64,000 nt of DNA from Porticoccus litoralis (GTDB taxonomy: Bacteria > Pseudomonadota > Gammaproteobacteria > Pseudomonadales > Porticoccaceae), in the NCBI RefSeq assembly GCF_030676955.1, contig NZ_JAUUUU010000001.1, positions 372,001 through 436,000 on the forward strand. The letters are read 5' to 3'. The notes beneath the pieces are model-generated. The model was not told the origin of the DNA, ran no database searches, and saw nothing but the letters and a program-made list of their open reading frames with translations. The first letter of the stretch is position 1. Every line of letters begins with the position of its first letter. Shown piece after piece: positions 24,807 to 34,700 of the stretch. The position numbers were made by a program, and so were the translations under genes.

Positions 24807-25483
24807 TGTCTGAGCCACTCACAACCACACCAAAATACCGCGCTGTGCTGTTCGACCTGGACGGCACCCTGCTGGACACGGCACCGGATTTTCTCACCTG
24901 TACTAATCAATTACTGCACAGCAAAGGAATGCCCCTGCTCGACGAGGCAAACATCCGCCGCCTGGTAACCCATGGCTCAGCCGGCATCATCAACAAGGTC
25001 TTCCAGCTGGAGCCGGAACATCCGGATTTCGAGCCCATACGCCAGGAATTGCTGACTCTGTATTTTGACAATCTCGCGGACCGTACCCGGCCCTTCCCTG
25101 GCATCCCAGAACTGCTATCTAAACTGGAACAACACAACATACCCTGGGGTATTGTCACCAACAAACCTGAGCGCTACACCCTGGCCATTCTTGATCAGCT
25201 ACCGTTGTGGCCACCACCCGCCACTGTTATCTGCCCCGATCATGTACAACGCACCAAGCCTGACCCTGAGTCCGTGTTGCTAGCCTTGCAACAGATCAAT
25301 ATTGAACCGCATCAAGCGGTCTTTATTGGCGATCACCTTCGTGACATTGAAGCTGGTCTCCGGGCCGGTACCGCAACCATTGCCGCGGCCTACGGCTACC
25401 TCAGTGAAGATGAGGACCCCAACGACTGGGGAGCCCACCACACGGTGGCATCTGCCACTCAGCTGGCCAACCTGATTTTTTAA
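24806..25483 (+). CDS. mupP: HAD family phosphatase, MupP/Gph type
   Basis: A 225-residue haloacid-dehalogenase phosphatase with motif I VLFDLDGTLLDTAPDF, motif II IVTNKP, and motif III-IV KPDPESVLLAL ... FIGDHLRDIEAGLRAG. By sequence it could be phosphoglycolate phosphatase. The fixed position between ubiG and the yciK-type SDR is that of MupP in Pseudomonas, which dephosphorylates N-acetylmuramate 6-phosphate in cell-wall recycling, so I favour MupP (inference from context). The start overlaps ubiG by one base. Confidence 0.85.
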   Translation: MSEPLTTTPKYRAVLFDLDGTLLDTAPDFLTCTNQLLHSKGMPLLDEANIRRLVTHGSAGIINKVFQLEPEHPDFEPIRQELLTLYFDNLADRTRPFPGIPELLSKLEQHNIPWGIVTNKPERYTLAILDQLPLWPPPATVICPDHVQRTKPDPESVLLALQQINIEPHQAVFIGDHLRDIEAGLRAGTATIAAAYGYLSEDEDPNDWGAHHTVASATQLANLIF

Positions 25484-25493
25484 AGGAAAACCC

Positions 25494-26240
25494 ATGAATC
25501 CAAAAAGCTACCAGGCACCTGACAGGCTGTTAGAGAATAAAGTCATCGCCGTCACCGGAGCCGGAGACGGGATTGGCGCGGTTGCCGCCAAGACCTTTGC
25601 CGCCCACGGAGCCACCGTTATTCTGATCGGCCGCACAGTGCCCAAGCTGGAAGCGGTCTACGATGAAATTGAAGCTGCAGGCGGTCCCCAGCCGGGGATC
25701 TACCCTATCTGTCTGAATGGCGCAGTAGAAAAAGACTATCAGGACATGCACGACCGTCTTGAGGAAAGCTTTGGCAAGCTGGATGGCCTGCTACACAACG
25801 CCGGGGAATTGGGTCAACGCACACCTATCGCCAACTATAAACTCGAGAGCTGGCAGAAAGTCATGCAGGTCAATGTTACTGCTCAGTTTCTGATGACCAA
25901 GTCGTTACTGCCCCTGCTGGAAAAGGCGGATCACGCCTCTATTATCTTCACCAGCTCAGGGGTGGGACGTGTGGGCAAACCTTTCTGGGGCGCCTATGCA
26001 GTCTCCAAATTTGCCACAGAAGGCCTCTGTCAGGTACTCGCCAATGAGCTGGATGGCACCAGCAATATTCGTGTCAACTGCATAAATCCAGGCGCCACAC
26101 GCACCCGCATGCGGGCTGCTGCCTACCCGGCGGAAAACCCAGCGTCAGTGAAAACCCCGCAGGAGATCATGCCAACCTATCTGTATTTGATGGGTGACGA
26201 CAGCCTCGACATTACTGGCCAGTCAGTGGACGCGCAGTAA
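25494..26240 (+). CDS. YciK-type short-chain dehydrogenase/reductase
   Basis: A 248-residue classical SDR: cofactor motif VIAVTGAGDGIGAVAAKTFA, LHNAGELGQR (the NAG motif), catalytic Ser in IIFTSSGVG, YAVSKFA with Tyr and Lys of the YxxxK pair, and the tail NCINPGATRTRMRA. The sequence matches YciK, an SDR of unknown substrate that follows mupP in Pseudomonas. AAAGGAAAACCC precedes the ATG. It is the last gene of the mtaD-ubiG-mupP operon. Confidence 0.9.
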   Translation: MNPKSYQAPDRLLENKVIAVTGAGDGIGAVAAKTFAAHGATVILIGRTVPKLEAVYDEIEAAGGPQPGIYPICLNGAVEKDYQDMHDRLEESFGKLDGLLHNAGELGQRTPIANYKLESWQKVMQVNVTAQFLMTKSLLPLLEKADHASIIFTSSGVGRVGKPFWGAYAVSKFATEGLCQVLANELDGTSNIRVNCINPGATRTRMRAAAYPAENPASVKTPQEIMPTYLYLMGDDSLDITGQSVDAQ

Positions 26241-26262
26241 GCCATTTCCACTCAACACCCTC

Positions 26263-27540
26263 TTAACTCTCCACCAGAACCGGCGCTTTAGCCCGTTCGC
26301 TGTGACTACTGCGCATATTCATAAACGGTCGCTCAAGAAACAAAAACACTACCAGTGCCACCAATAGACTGATAGAGATACCTCCGACTGTGGTAATGAC
26401 AATTTTTTGTAGCACCGGAAGTTCAGGCGCAAACTGGAAGATAGCCGTGTAAATACCAGCAATAACAAACGGGTGGAAAAGATAGGTCGAGTAGGCCAAC
26501 TGGGCGATCGGATAAAGAAATGACGAAGACAGGAAGCGGGAAATCCAGCGACAAATTCCGTAATCCGCGTAAAGGCTACTGACCATGACGATGCAAATAG
26601 CCATCGTGAACAGGTGGCGGCAACTGGCGTAGTAGAGAGCACCCCAGAATTTGGGGAAAGTCGCGTGCTGATTGTTCACGGGAATGGTTGAGATAACAGC
26701 GATGGCAAGCAACGCTATCCCCGTCAACCAGGTAATAGCCGCACGATTACGGCGAAAAAAGCTGATCATTGCCTGCTGATGGTAGACGTGAAAATACGCC
26801 GCAAAAATCCCCGGCAGGAAACTGCCAAACCTGGTCCAGGGTTTGACATATATGTAGTCGATAACGTCAAAAAAACCCTCGCAAGTAGTTTCATACCAGC
26901 AGATGGGCAAAAATAATTCATACCGCCAGATGACGGCCAACCGAACCAGGACAAAGGCGATAAACGCCAACAGCATTGACCAGAAAAGGGTCGTTGGGCG
27001 GCAATTGCGCATGCCCAACAGCAATAGCAAGGGAAACAAAAAGTAAAACTGCTCCTCAATAGCCAGAGACCAGGTCCAGGGCATGAAATGGGTAGAGGCA
27101 GGCAACAGGTTATTGATGTAGAGCAAGTTGCTCCAGATGTATTCCTTATTTGGCGCGGCTAGCAACCCAAACCCCAATGCCAAAAGATAAGCAGGCATCA
27201 GCCTCATGAACCGCCGCTGATAAAAACGTCCAAAACGTATACCACCAGTCTTTTTGTATTCCTTCATCAAAATGGTAGAAATAAGAAAACCACTAATAAC
27301 AAAGAAGACATCCAGACTTAAATCGCCATTGAAAACCCAGTTCAACCAAATGGGGGCACCGTAAAACAACTCCACTACGCTTTCGTCAAAGATGCTTAAA
27401 AACCAGACACAGTGGATAGTCAGAACAAGCAAAATTGATAGTGCTCTCAGACCATCAACGGGCCGCAATTGTCCCTGAGTGGGATTAAAGAGAATCCTGA
27501 GATTATTTTTGATTGAAAATGGATTGGCGTTATTAGACAC
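26263..27540 (-). CDS. Acyltransferase 3 family membrane protein (OafA/YrhL type)
   Basis: A 425-residue integral membrane protein with about ten hydrophobic helices. Family landmarks are PVDGLRALSILLVLTIHCVW, LDVFFVISGFLISTILMKEY, RFYQRRFMRLMPAYLL and WTWSLAIEEQFYFLFPLLLL. These enzymes transfer acetyl or other acyl groups to surface sugars such as O-antigen; the acceptor is unknown. The start is GTG with AGAGAG upstream. With the epimerase behind it, it interrupts the conserved stretch between yciK and rluB. The first helices carry the active His of the family (IHC), so it looks functional. Confidence 0.9.
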   Translation of the reverse strand: MSNNANPFSIKNNLRILFNPTQGQLRPVDGLRALSILLVLTIHCVWFLSIFDESVVELFYGAPIWLNWVFNGDLSLDVFFVISGFLISTILMKEYKKTGGIRFGRFYQRRFMRLMPAYLLALGFGLLAAPNKEYIWSNLLYINNLLPASTHFMPWTWSLAIEEQFYFLFPLLLLLGMRNCRPTTLFWSMLLAFIAFVLVRLAVIWRYELFLPICWYETTCEGFFDVIDYIYVKPWTRFGSFLPGIFAAYFHVYHQQAMISFFRRNRAAITWLTGIALLAIAVISTIPVNNQHATFPKFWGALYYASCRHLFTMAICIVMVSSLYADYGICRWISRFLSSSFLYPIAQLAYSTYLFHPFVIAGIYTAIFQFAPELPVLQKIVITTVGGISISLLVALVVFLFLERPFMNMRSSHSERAKAPVLVES

Positions 27541-27561
27541 GATAACTCTCTTGAATCCTGA

Positions 27562-28572
27562 TCATTTAACCCACTGCAGTTCTTTCAACATTGGAAGGCA
27601 GCGCACGACACCTTCAGCAAAGCCGATCTGTGACACATACCCCAATTCCCGCTCGGCCTTATCGGCAGGAAATTCCAAATCCATGGCCAACAGATTGACG
27701 GCCACCTTACTGAGCGGAAGAGTCCGAAGCAACTGCACTTTGGCCAAAAACTCCAGAAGACCCGCTATAGGCCTCACTAGTGTGGCTGGGACAGAGCCAG
27801 GTTGTGCTACACCAAGCACTCCAGAGAGCGATCGTGCGAAGCCCTGCCAGGTGGGAGGTGCTTTGGAGCAGGCGTTGTACGCCTGCCCTACTGCCTCCGG
27901 CCGCACTGCACAGCGCAGCAGCATATCGGTCAGGTCCGAGATATACACTAATGGAATACGGTTAGCGCCCCCGCCTATCAGTTTGAACTTTCCCTCAGCC
28001 ATCATGCTTGCAAGCTCGGGAAGGAAACCACCACGACGGTCTCCTGGCCCGTAGATAAATACCGGCCTGACGATAGTAGTTTCTAACTGCCCCGCGTGAC
28101 ACGCTTCGAAGCAGGCTTTCTCAGCAGCAATTTTTGCCTGAGCATAGGGATCAATACTACTGCTCAGCAATGCATGCTGTTCATCGCAAACACCCGCATC
28201 ACTCAATTCATAAACCGCAACGCTGCTGACATACACAAAACGCTGTACCTCCGATTTATAGGCGGCATCCAGCAGATTGTTCGTGCCTTGTGCAATCACA
28301 CGGTGAATGTCTGCGCTGCGGTGGCCTACCCCTGTCAGGGCCGCGCAATGGAATACCACATTCGCACCGGACATGGCCTCGGCCAAGCCTTCAGGCTGAC
28401 AAACATCGCCAAAGGCCAGAGAAACATCCAAAGCACTGAGCCTTGCAGTATCACTTTGGGGACGAACCAGCGCTGTTACTGTCCAGCCATCAGCAGTGAG
28501 CTTTTCGGCCAAGGCGCCTCCGACAAAACCTGTGGCGCCGGTAATAAAAGCGTGTTTTTCCTTATTCGACAT
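27562..28572 (-). CDS. NAD-dependent epimerase/dehydratase (3-beta-HSD-like)
   Basis: A 336-residue extended SDR. The N-terminus ITGATGFVGGALAEKLTADG is the TGxxGxxG cofactor loop, followed by VSLAFGDV, then YVSSVAVYE and a YAQAKIAAEK catalytic YxxxK. The C-terminal half (VYISDLTDMLLRCA, YNACSKAP) fits NAD(P)-dependent epimerase/dehydratase or sterol-dehydrogenase-like members. The substrate is not readable, and nucleotide sugar modification in company with the acyltransferase is one possibility (inference). It lies 21 bases before the acyltransferase gene and 46 bases after rluB. Confidence 0.85.
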   Translation of the reverse strand: MSNKEKHAFITGATGFVGGALAEKLTADGWTVTALVRPQSDTARLSALDVSLAFGDVCQPEGLAEAMSGANVVFHCAALTGVGHRSADIHRVIAQGTNNLLDAAYKSEVQRFVYVSSVAVYELSDAGVCDEQHALLSSSIDPYAQAKIAAEKACFEACHAGQLETTIVRPVFIYGPGDRRGGFLPELASMMAEGKFKLIGGGANRIPLVYISDLTDMLLRCAVRPEAVGQAYNACSKAPPTWQGFARSLSGVLGVAQPGSVPATLVRPIAGLLEFLAKVQLLRTLPLSKVAVNLLAMDLEFPADKAERELGYVSQIGFAEGVVRCLPMLKELQWVK

Positions 28573-28618
28573 AAACCCAGCGACCCTGCAACGGCTTCAG
28601 AAAGTGACCCTGGAATGA

Positions 28619-29446
28619 CTAGCGGCTGGACGGCCCTCTGGAGCGAAGACGCTTCAACTGTCGATCCCATCGTTTTTTATCTTGCGGCGCCTGTTGCCGC
28701 TGCTTTTTGCGAACAGATAGATCCACGGCAGACAACACATCGGATAGCGACTTGTCATCCAGCTCAATCCACTGTCCCTTGCGCACATAGGAAGGCATGA
28801 AGATCGGGCCAAAACGCACCCGCTTGAGACGGTTCACTTCCACACCCTGTGACTCCCAGAGACGGCGAACTTCGCGATTGCGACCTTCCATCAGTGCCAC
28901 CGTATACCAGCCATTACTGCCAACGCGCTCTCCAGGCACCACATCGCTGAATTTGGCGATGCCATCATCCAGCAAAACGCCCTCCCTGAGGCGCTTGATC
29001 ATGGCATCATCCACTTGCCCGTGCACACGCACCAGATACTCACGATCCACCTCGTACGAGGGATGCATCAGACGGTTGGCCAACTCTCCGTTATTGGTAA
29101 ACAACAACAGGCCCGTGGTGTTGATATCGAGGCGACCAACAACAATCCACCGCTCACCACTCAATCTGGGCAGGCGGTCAAATACGGTTTTTCTCCCCTC
29201 GGGATCAGAGCGGGTACAAACTTCACCTTCTGGCTTGTTGTAAACAAGCACCCGAATACGCTGGTCCGTGCCAAGTAATCTGGCTCGTTTGCCATCTACA
29301 ATCACCGTGTCATCCGCGGAAACGCGGTCACCCAATTTGGCAACCCGACCATTGACCTGCACACGGCCATCACTGATCCACTGTTCCAGTTCCCGGCGCG
29401 ATCCATAACCGGCCGCAGCCAGTACTTTTTGCAACTTATCTGCCAT
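28619..29446 (-). CDS. rluB: 23S rRNA pseudouridine 2605 synthase
   Basis: A 275-residue pseudouridine synthase of the RsuA/RluB group. An N-terminal S4 domain (KLQKVLAAAGYGSRRELEQWI, VNGRVAKLGDRV) precedes the catalytic domain with VVGRLDINTTGLLLFTNNGEL, which holds the active Asp, and NREVRRLWESQGVEVNRLKR. The tail is Lys/Arg/Gln-rich and disordered-looking. It overlaps scpB by 1 base; this rluB-scpB-scpA order is widely conserved. Confidence 0.95.
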   Translation of the reverse strand: MADKLQKVLAAAGYGSRRELEQWISDGRVQVNGRVAKLGDRVSADDTVIVDGKRARLLGTDQRIRVLVYNKPEGEVCTRSDPEGRKTVFDRLPRLSGERWIVVGRLDINTTGLLLFTNNGELANRLMHPSYEVDREYLVRVHGQVDDAMIKRLREGVLLDDGIAKFSDVVPGERVGSNGWYTVALMEGRNREVRRLWESQGVEVNRLKRVRFGPIFMPSYVRKGQWIELDDKSLSDVLSAVDLSVRKKQRQQAPQDKKRWDRQLKRLRSRGPSSR

Positions 29447-30129
29447 CAGTTCTGTTGCAACCTGCTTTCTTCATCTGTCTCGGGCATTTCCTGCTCGACC
29501 GCTGATTCCTCGAGAGAATCAGATAGTTGTTCCTCTGCGTTTTCTGTTGTCTCAGCTTCCCTGGTCTCAGCGACCTGTAGTGAGAGCTCAGGGTCAATAC
29601 TGTCAATATCGCGGATCTCACTCAGTGCGGGCAAATCCTCCAGGCTCTTGAGATTGAAATAATCGAGGAATTCGCGGGTTGTTGCGTACAGTGCCGGACG
29701 CCCGGGAACATCCCGGTGACCAACAACTCTCACCCACTCCCGCTCCAGCAGGGTTTTGACGATTTCGGAACTGACCGACACGCCACGAATCTCTTCAATA
29801 TCACCGCGTGTCAGCGGCTGCCGATAAGCAATCAAGGCCAGTGTCTCAAGCAGCGCCCGTGAATATTTTTTAGGTTTTTCTTCCCACAGTCGATTAATCC
29901 AGGGCGCCAGCTCCTGGCGCACCTGAAAACGGTACCCACTGGCGGTTTTGGTCAGTTCATAGCCCCGGTTGCCACACTCATTCTCAATATCCTCAAGCAC
30001 TGCGAGCAACTGATCTTTTGCCGGCACCTGGTCAATATCAAACAACCCCTGCAGGTGCCCGATATCCAGAGAACGCCCCGATGCCAGGAGCGCGCCCTCT
30101 ACAATTTTTTTTAGGTGATCGTTATCCAT
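29446..30129 (-). CDS. scpB: Segregation and condensation protein B
   Basis: A 227-residue kleisin-partner protein with two winged helices (IVEGALLASGRSLDIGHLQGLF; LLETLALIAYRQPLTRGDIEEIRG; GRPALYATTREFLDYF). With ScpA it regulates SMC in chromosome segregation. The C-terminal 40 residues are Glu-rich and probably disordered. It starts 15 bases after scpA; smc itself lies at 51684-55184 in this window. Confidence 0.94.
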   Translation of the reverse strand: MDNDHLKKIVEGALLASGRSLDIGHLQGLFDIDQVPAKDQLLAVLEDIENECGNRGYELTKTASGYRFQVRQELAPWINRLWEEKPKKYSRALLETLALIAYRQPLTRGDIEEIRGVSVSSEIVKTLLEREWVRVVGHRDVPGRPALYATTREFLDYFNLKSLEDLPALSEIRDIDSIDPELSLQVAETREAETTENAEEQLSDSLEESAVEQEMPETDEESRLQQN

Positions 30130-30144
30130 TTTTTCCTTTACTCG

Positions 30145-31023
30145 TTAACGCGCTTTCACATGGATGGGACCATAGGATTCACTCTGCACAATCTCGACCA
30201 AAGACTCCTTGATGAGCTCCATGATGGCGAGAAAAGTGACGACCACACCACTGCGCCCTTCGCTGAGTCGAAACAGGCTGACAAACGGTACGAACTGCTT
30301 GTCACGCAGTGTTTCCATCACCTGAGACATACGCTCCCGGGTCGACAACTTCTCCAACTGCACCTTGTGACTCTCAAACATTTCAGCACGGCGCAGCACA
30401 TCAGCCAGTGACAGCAGTATTTCTTTCATAGCCACATCCGGCTGGGGGCGCTCGCTTTGCCGGTCGGGCTCTTTTGCCGTCGCCATAAAGACGTCACGAC
30501 CCAAGCGGGGTAATTCATCAATATCTTCTGCCGCCTGCTTGAAGCGCTCGTACTCCTGCAACCGCCGAATTAACTCTGCTCGAGGATCATCCTCTTCCTC
30601 CTCGACAGCCTGCCGCGGCAGCAGCATACGGGATTTTATTTCAGCCAGCATAGCTGCCATCAACAGGTACTCAGCTGCCAATTCCAGCTGCATGGCCTGC
30701 ATCATATCGATATAAGCCATATATTGGCGGGTAATCTCCGCCACATTGATTTCGAGAATATCGAGATTTTGCCTGCGGATCATATAGAGCAACAGATCCA
30801 GCGGGCCTTCAAACGCCTCGAGAAAAACTTCCAGGGCTTCGGGGGGAATATACAGATCTTTGGGGAGCTCGGTAATCTGGCGCCCCATGATCATAGCGAA
30901 CGGCATTTCTTCCTGAAGCGGGTGGGAATGAAGCTCCGCTGCCGGGATGTCCTGAGAGGGGTCTACTTCTGGAACTGTTTGGGGTGCCATGGAACCACGG
31001 TTCGCGCTGGTGGAAAGGGCCAT
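30145..31023 (-). CDS. scpA: Segregation and condensation protein A (kleisin)
   Basis: A kleisin of about 292 residues that bridges the SMC heads with ScpB. The core begins at EVFLEAFEGPLDLLLYMIRRQ and NLDILEINVAEITRQYMAYI, the classic ScpA N-terminal helix, and the protein ends with a winged helix (GVVVTFLAIMELIKESLVEI). The start is uncertain: ATG codons at 31023 and 30990 both lack a convincing ribosome binding site, and about 70 residues precede the core, longer than in many relatives. Confidence 0.93.
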   Translation of the reverse strand: MALSTSANRGSMAPQTVPEVDPSQDIPAAELHSHPLQEEMPFAMIMGRQITELPKDLYIPPEALEVFLEAFEGPLDLLLYMIRRQNLDILEINVAEITRQYMAYIDMMQAMQLELAAEYLLMAAMLAEIKSRMLLPRQAVEEEEDDPRAELIRRLQEYERFKQAAEDIDELPRLGRDVFMATAKEPDRQSERPQPDVAMKEILLSLADVLRRAEMFESHKVQLEKLSTRERMSQVMETLRDKQFVPFVSLFRLSEGRSGVVVTFLAIMELIKESLVEIVQSESYGPIHVKAR

Positions 31024-31071
31024 TATACTTTGATTCGCTGCTGCGACCAGCGGCACACATGGAAGCTGTAT

Positions 31072-31695
31072 TCAGGTGAGGAAGTCTTCGAATTGCCCGA
31101 CACCCTGTCTGATGATTTCAGGGGTATCCCCGGTCAAATCAACGACGGTAGTCATTTCAAGCCCGCAAAATCCGCCATCAATAATCAAATCCACCCTGCG
31201 CTCAAGCATATCCCGAATATCGTAGGGATCTGTCAGTGGGTATTCGTCATCCGGCATAATCAAGGTCACACTCATTAAAGGTTCCCCCAACTCTTCCAAC
31301 AGCGCCAGAGCAATAGGGTTTGCCGGCACTCTCAGACCGATGGTTTTCCGTTTTGGGTGCATCAGTCGGCGTGGCACCTCTGAAGTTGCCTCCAGAATAA
31401 ACGTGTAGGAACCTGGGGTGTGGGCCTTCAGCGTACGATAAACCTGATTGTCGACTTTAGCGTACAGCGCCAATTCTGAGAGATCCCGGCAGACCAGCGT
31501 AAAATTATGATGCTTGTCCAGATGACGAATCTGCCGAATTCTGTCCAGTGCTTTCTTATCACCTATATGACAGCCTATGGCGTAGGCCGAGTCCGTCGGG
31601 TAAATAATGACCCCCCCTTGCCTGATGATTTCAACCGCCTGATGTACCAGGCGTAACTGGGGATTGTCCGGATGAATGGTAAAAAACTGGCTCAT
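31072..31695 (-). CDS. YciO/Sua5/YrdC family protein (threonylcarbamoyl-AMP synthase-like)
   Basis: A 207-residue YrdC-fold protein: IRQGGVIIYPTDSAYAIGC, IRQIRHLDKHHNFTLVCRDL, PGSYTFILEAT, HPKRKTIGLRVP and MSVTLIMPDDEY. The KR..R motifs that bind tRNA/AMP in Sua5/TsaC are partly kept; the sequence is nearer the YciO subgroup, whose members only weakly make threonylcarbamoyl-AMP. It sits after the accessory block and before scpA, as yciO does in Pseudomonas. In that genus a PHP-domain gene (trpH/rnm) usually comes next; here the accessory block follows. Confidence 0.88.
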   Translation of the reverse strand: MSQFFTIHPDNPQLRLVHQAVEIIRQGGVIIYPTDSAYAIGCHIGDKKALDRIRQIRHLDKHHNFTLVCRDLSELALYAKVDNQVYRTLKAHTPGSYTFILEATSEVPRRLMHPKRKTIGLRVPANPIALALLEELGEPLMSVTLIMPDDEYPLTDPYDIRDMLERRVDLIIDGGFCGLEMTTVVDLTGDTPEIIRQGVGQFEDFLT

Positions 31696-31780
31696 GGATC
31701 GCTACTGTATGCTGACTGTAGCCATTATCTCACAGCAGTGAGCGGAAGGGAGCAAGGTTTAACCTCGGTGAAGCCGCTTC

Positions 31781-34700
31781 TTATTGAACTACAGTTTCTT
31801 CAAAGTATTTGTTCTGGAACTCGCTCAGCGGCAGCGGTTTACTGAAATAGAATCCTTGGCAACTGTCACACCCCAGCTGCTGCAAGATTCGGTACTGCTC
31901 TTCGTTTTCCACACCCTCAGCCACTGTTTTCAGGCCTATGCTGGTGGCAAGTGCCACAATGCCCGCCACAATTGCCTTGTCGTTTTCATTCTTCTCCATA
32001 TCCCGAATAAACATGCGATCAATTTTCAGCACATCAACCGGCAGACGTTTCAGGTAATTCAGCGAAGAAAAGCCGCTGCCAAAATCATCAATTGCCAGCG
32101 TAAGCCCCATTGCGCGTAGCGCATTCAACTCGTCTTCAAGTTCACTAGGGTTTTCCATCAGTGTGCCCTCGGTGATCTCAAGCTCCAGCGTTTTCGGTGC
32201 AATCTGGTACTCTTCGACGACACGCTGCATTTTTTCCTTGAAGTCATTCTGCTGGACATCCTTACCAGACAGGTTTACAGCAACCTGTAATTTGTGGCCA
32301 CTTTGTTGCCATTGCTTCAATTGTTTACAGGCGGAGTGCAACACCCAATCACTGACCTGGTTGATTAACCCCGACTCTTCGGCCATGGGAATAAACATAT
32401 CGGGAGAGACAAATCCGTGACGGGGATGATGCCAACGAATGAGCGCCTCAGCGCCCATCAGTTCGCCATTTTTAAGATCAATTTTTGGCTGATAATAGAG
32501 AACCAACTCTTCATTTTGTATGGCATTGCGCAACTCCCGTTCAATTTCCATTCGGCGGGCAATTTCGTCTTCCATTCCTTCAACATAGAAACAATAGTTA
32601 TTGCGCTCTTCTTTAGCACGAAACATTGCTGAGTCCGCATGCTTCATCAGTGAACTGCCATCCTGCCCATCCTGAGGGAATACCGAGATGCCAATACTGG
32701 CGGTAACAAACATTTTCTGCTGCAGAAAAACGAAAGGCTGGCTCAACGCATCACAGATTTTGCCGGCAATTTTCGAAACGGTCTCCAGGTCTGTCACACC
32801 CTCAAGGATGACAGTAAATTCATCCCCACCCAAACGGGCAATAAAGTCCTGACTTCTTACACAGCGACGTATTCGCTCCGAAACCGCCTTCAGCAACAAG
32901 TCCCCGGCATCATGCCCGAGGGTATCGTTGATCATCTTGAAGCGGTCCAGATCCAGAAACAGAATAGCCAACTGTTTTTCTTCCAGTTGCGCCCTGTTCA
33001 ACATCAAACGGAGTTGCTGCATCAGTTGGGTACGATTGGGCAACCCGGTCAGTGGGTCATGATAAGCCAACTGTTTGACGTGCTTCTCGACCTTGTTGGC
33101 CTGAATCAACCGTGAAACCCGCTGCTTCAATACGGAAAAGTGAATGGGTTTCGGTATGTAGTCGGTGGCACCAGACGCAAACGCTTTAACAATGGAGTTT
33201 TCGTCTTCCAACGCTGTCACCATCAAGACTGGCGTGTCGGCTCCATTGGGCAGTTGACGAATTCGCTCACAGGCGGCGAAACCATCTACTTCAGGCATCA
33301 TCGCATCCATCAGTACAAGGTCTGGCATATGACGCTGACAAAGGGCGACCGCCTCCTCACCGTTGCTGGCTTCTTCAATCACATAGTCTTCCGTTTTGAA
33401 GACGTTTTTTAACGCCAACCGCATGGAGCGGTCATCGTCTACAACCAGAATGCTGTATGTATTCCCTTTGAGGTGTGCCTCGCTGTCACTACCGACAATA
33501 TAATCTTGCAGCTCCTTACTGAGACTGGCATAGGCCTCTTTCAGTTGCTTGTGCAGATTCTCGGCATCCACAAGATCATCTATGGCACCCTTTTCTTCCA
33601 GGATTTTAGAAAGGTCAGCAACCCGCTTGGCACCAAAGTTAGATGCACTGCCCTTGACGGTATGGGCCAACTCGCGAACCTTTTTGGCATCTCCATCAAG
33701 AATCGCATGCTGCAGTGATTGCAGGTACACCGGGGTGTCTTCCAGAAAGGCCTCGATCATGGAGACCAGCACTTCCCCGACACTACCCTTCAATTCCTCT
33801 ATCACCAGGGGATCAAAACCATCTCCCGGAATATTCAGTTGAGTTGTCTCCTTGAAGTCAACTGCATCATCTCCATGACCACCCAGCACCTCACCCTGAT
33901 CCGCTGGCACCCATTTCAACAGCATCTTTTTCAATTCATTAATGCGCAGTGGCTTGGAAAGGAAGTCATCCATACCAGAGGCTGAACAGCGTTCGGCTTC
34001 CTTCTGGGTATTGTTAGCCGTCATGGCAACAATCGGAACACCATTCCCATCGTAACGACCACCTTCATACATGCGTATCTGTTTGGTGGCATCGTAGCCA
34101 TTCATGACCGGCATGTAGCAATCCATCAGGATCAGGTCAAAGTTTTTGCGCACTATAGCTTCAACTGCAGCCTTGCCATTATCTGCCAGCTGGCACTCAC
34201 ACCCCATGCGCTCGAGCATTCCGATGGCCACTTGCTGATTGGCCCGATTGTCGTCAACCACCAGCACTTGCCGTGGGTTTGCATAAAGTTTTTCAATGGT
34301 ATGGGGTTCCATACGCTTGTATTCTTTCGCCGCATCGGGGTTACCCAGAAGATACTGGGCAAAGCAACTCTTCAGATCATTTGCCCTCAAAGGCTTGCTG
34401 AGATAGGCGACCCCTTCAATTTTTTCCGGACTTTCTTTGTCCCACGGGTTGTTAAAGACCGTGAACACACAGTTTTTGACGGAGGCCTCATCACGCACCA
34501 GGCGCAGAAAATCAGGCGCTCGCAATCCAGGCATATCCTCGTCAATCAGCAGCACATCAAGGGATTTACTCTGTCTGGAAAGCTGTCGGATGTGCTCCAG
34601 AGCATCGACAGCGGAGTCGATGAATTCACAACTCACCCCAATCTTCTCAATCTGTTGCGAGCCATAGGCACCGACGATAGCACTATTGTCAATTAACAGT

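Noticed and set aside
24806..25483. Phosphoglycolate phosphatase (gph) as sole name
   Set aside because: Sequence motifs do not separate Gph from MupP, and the position after ubiG and before yciK favours MupP.
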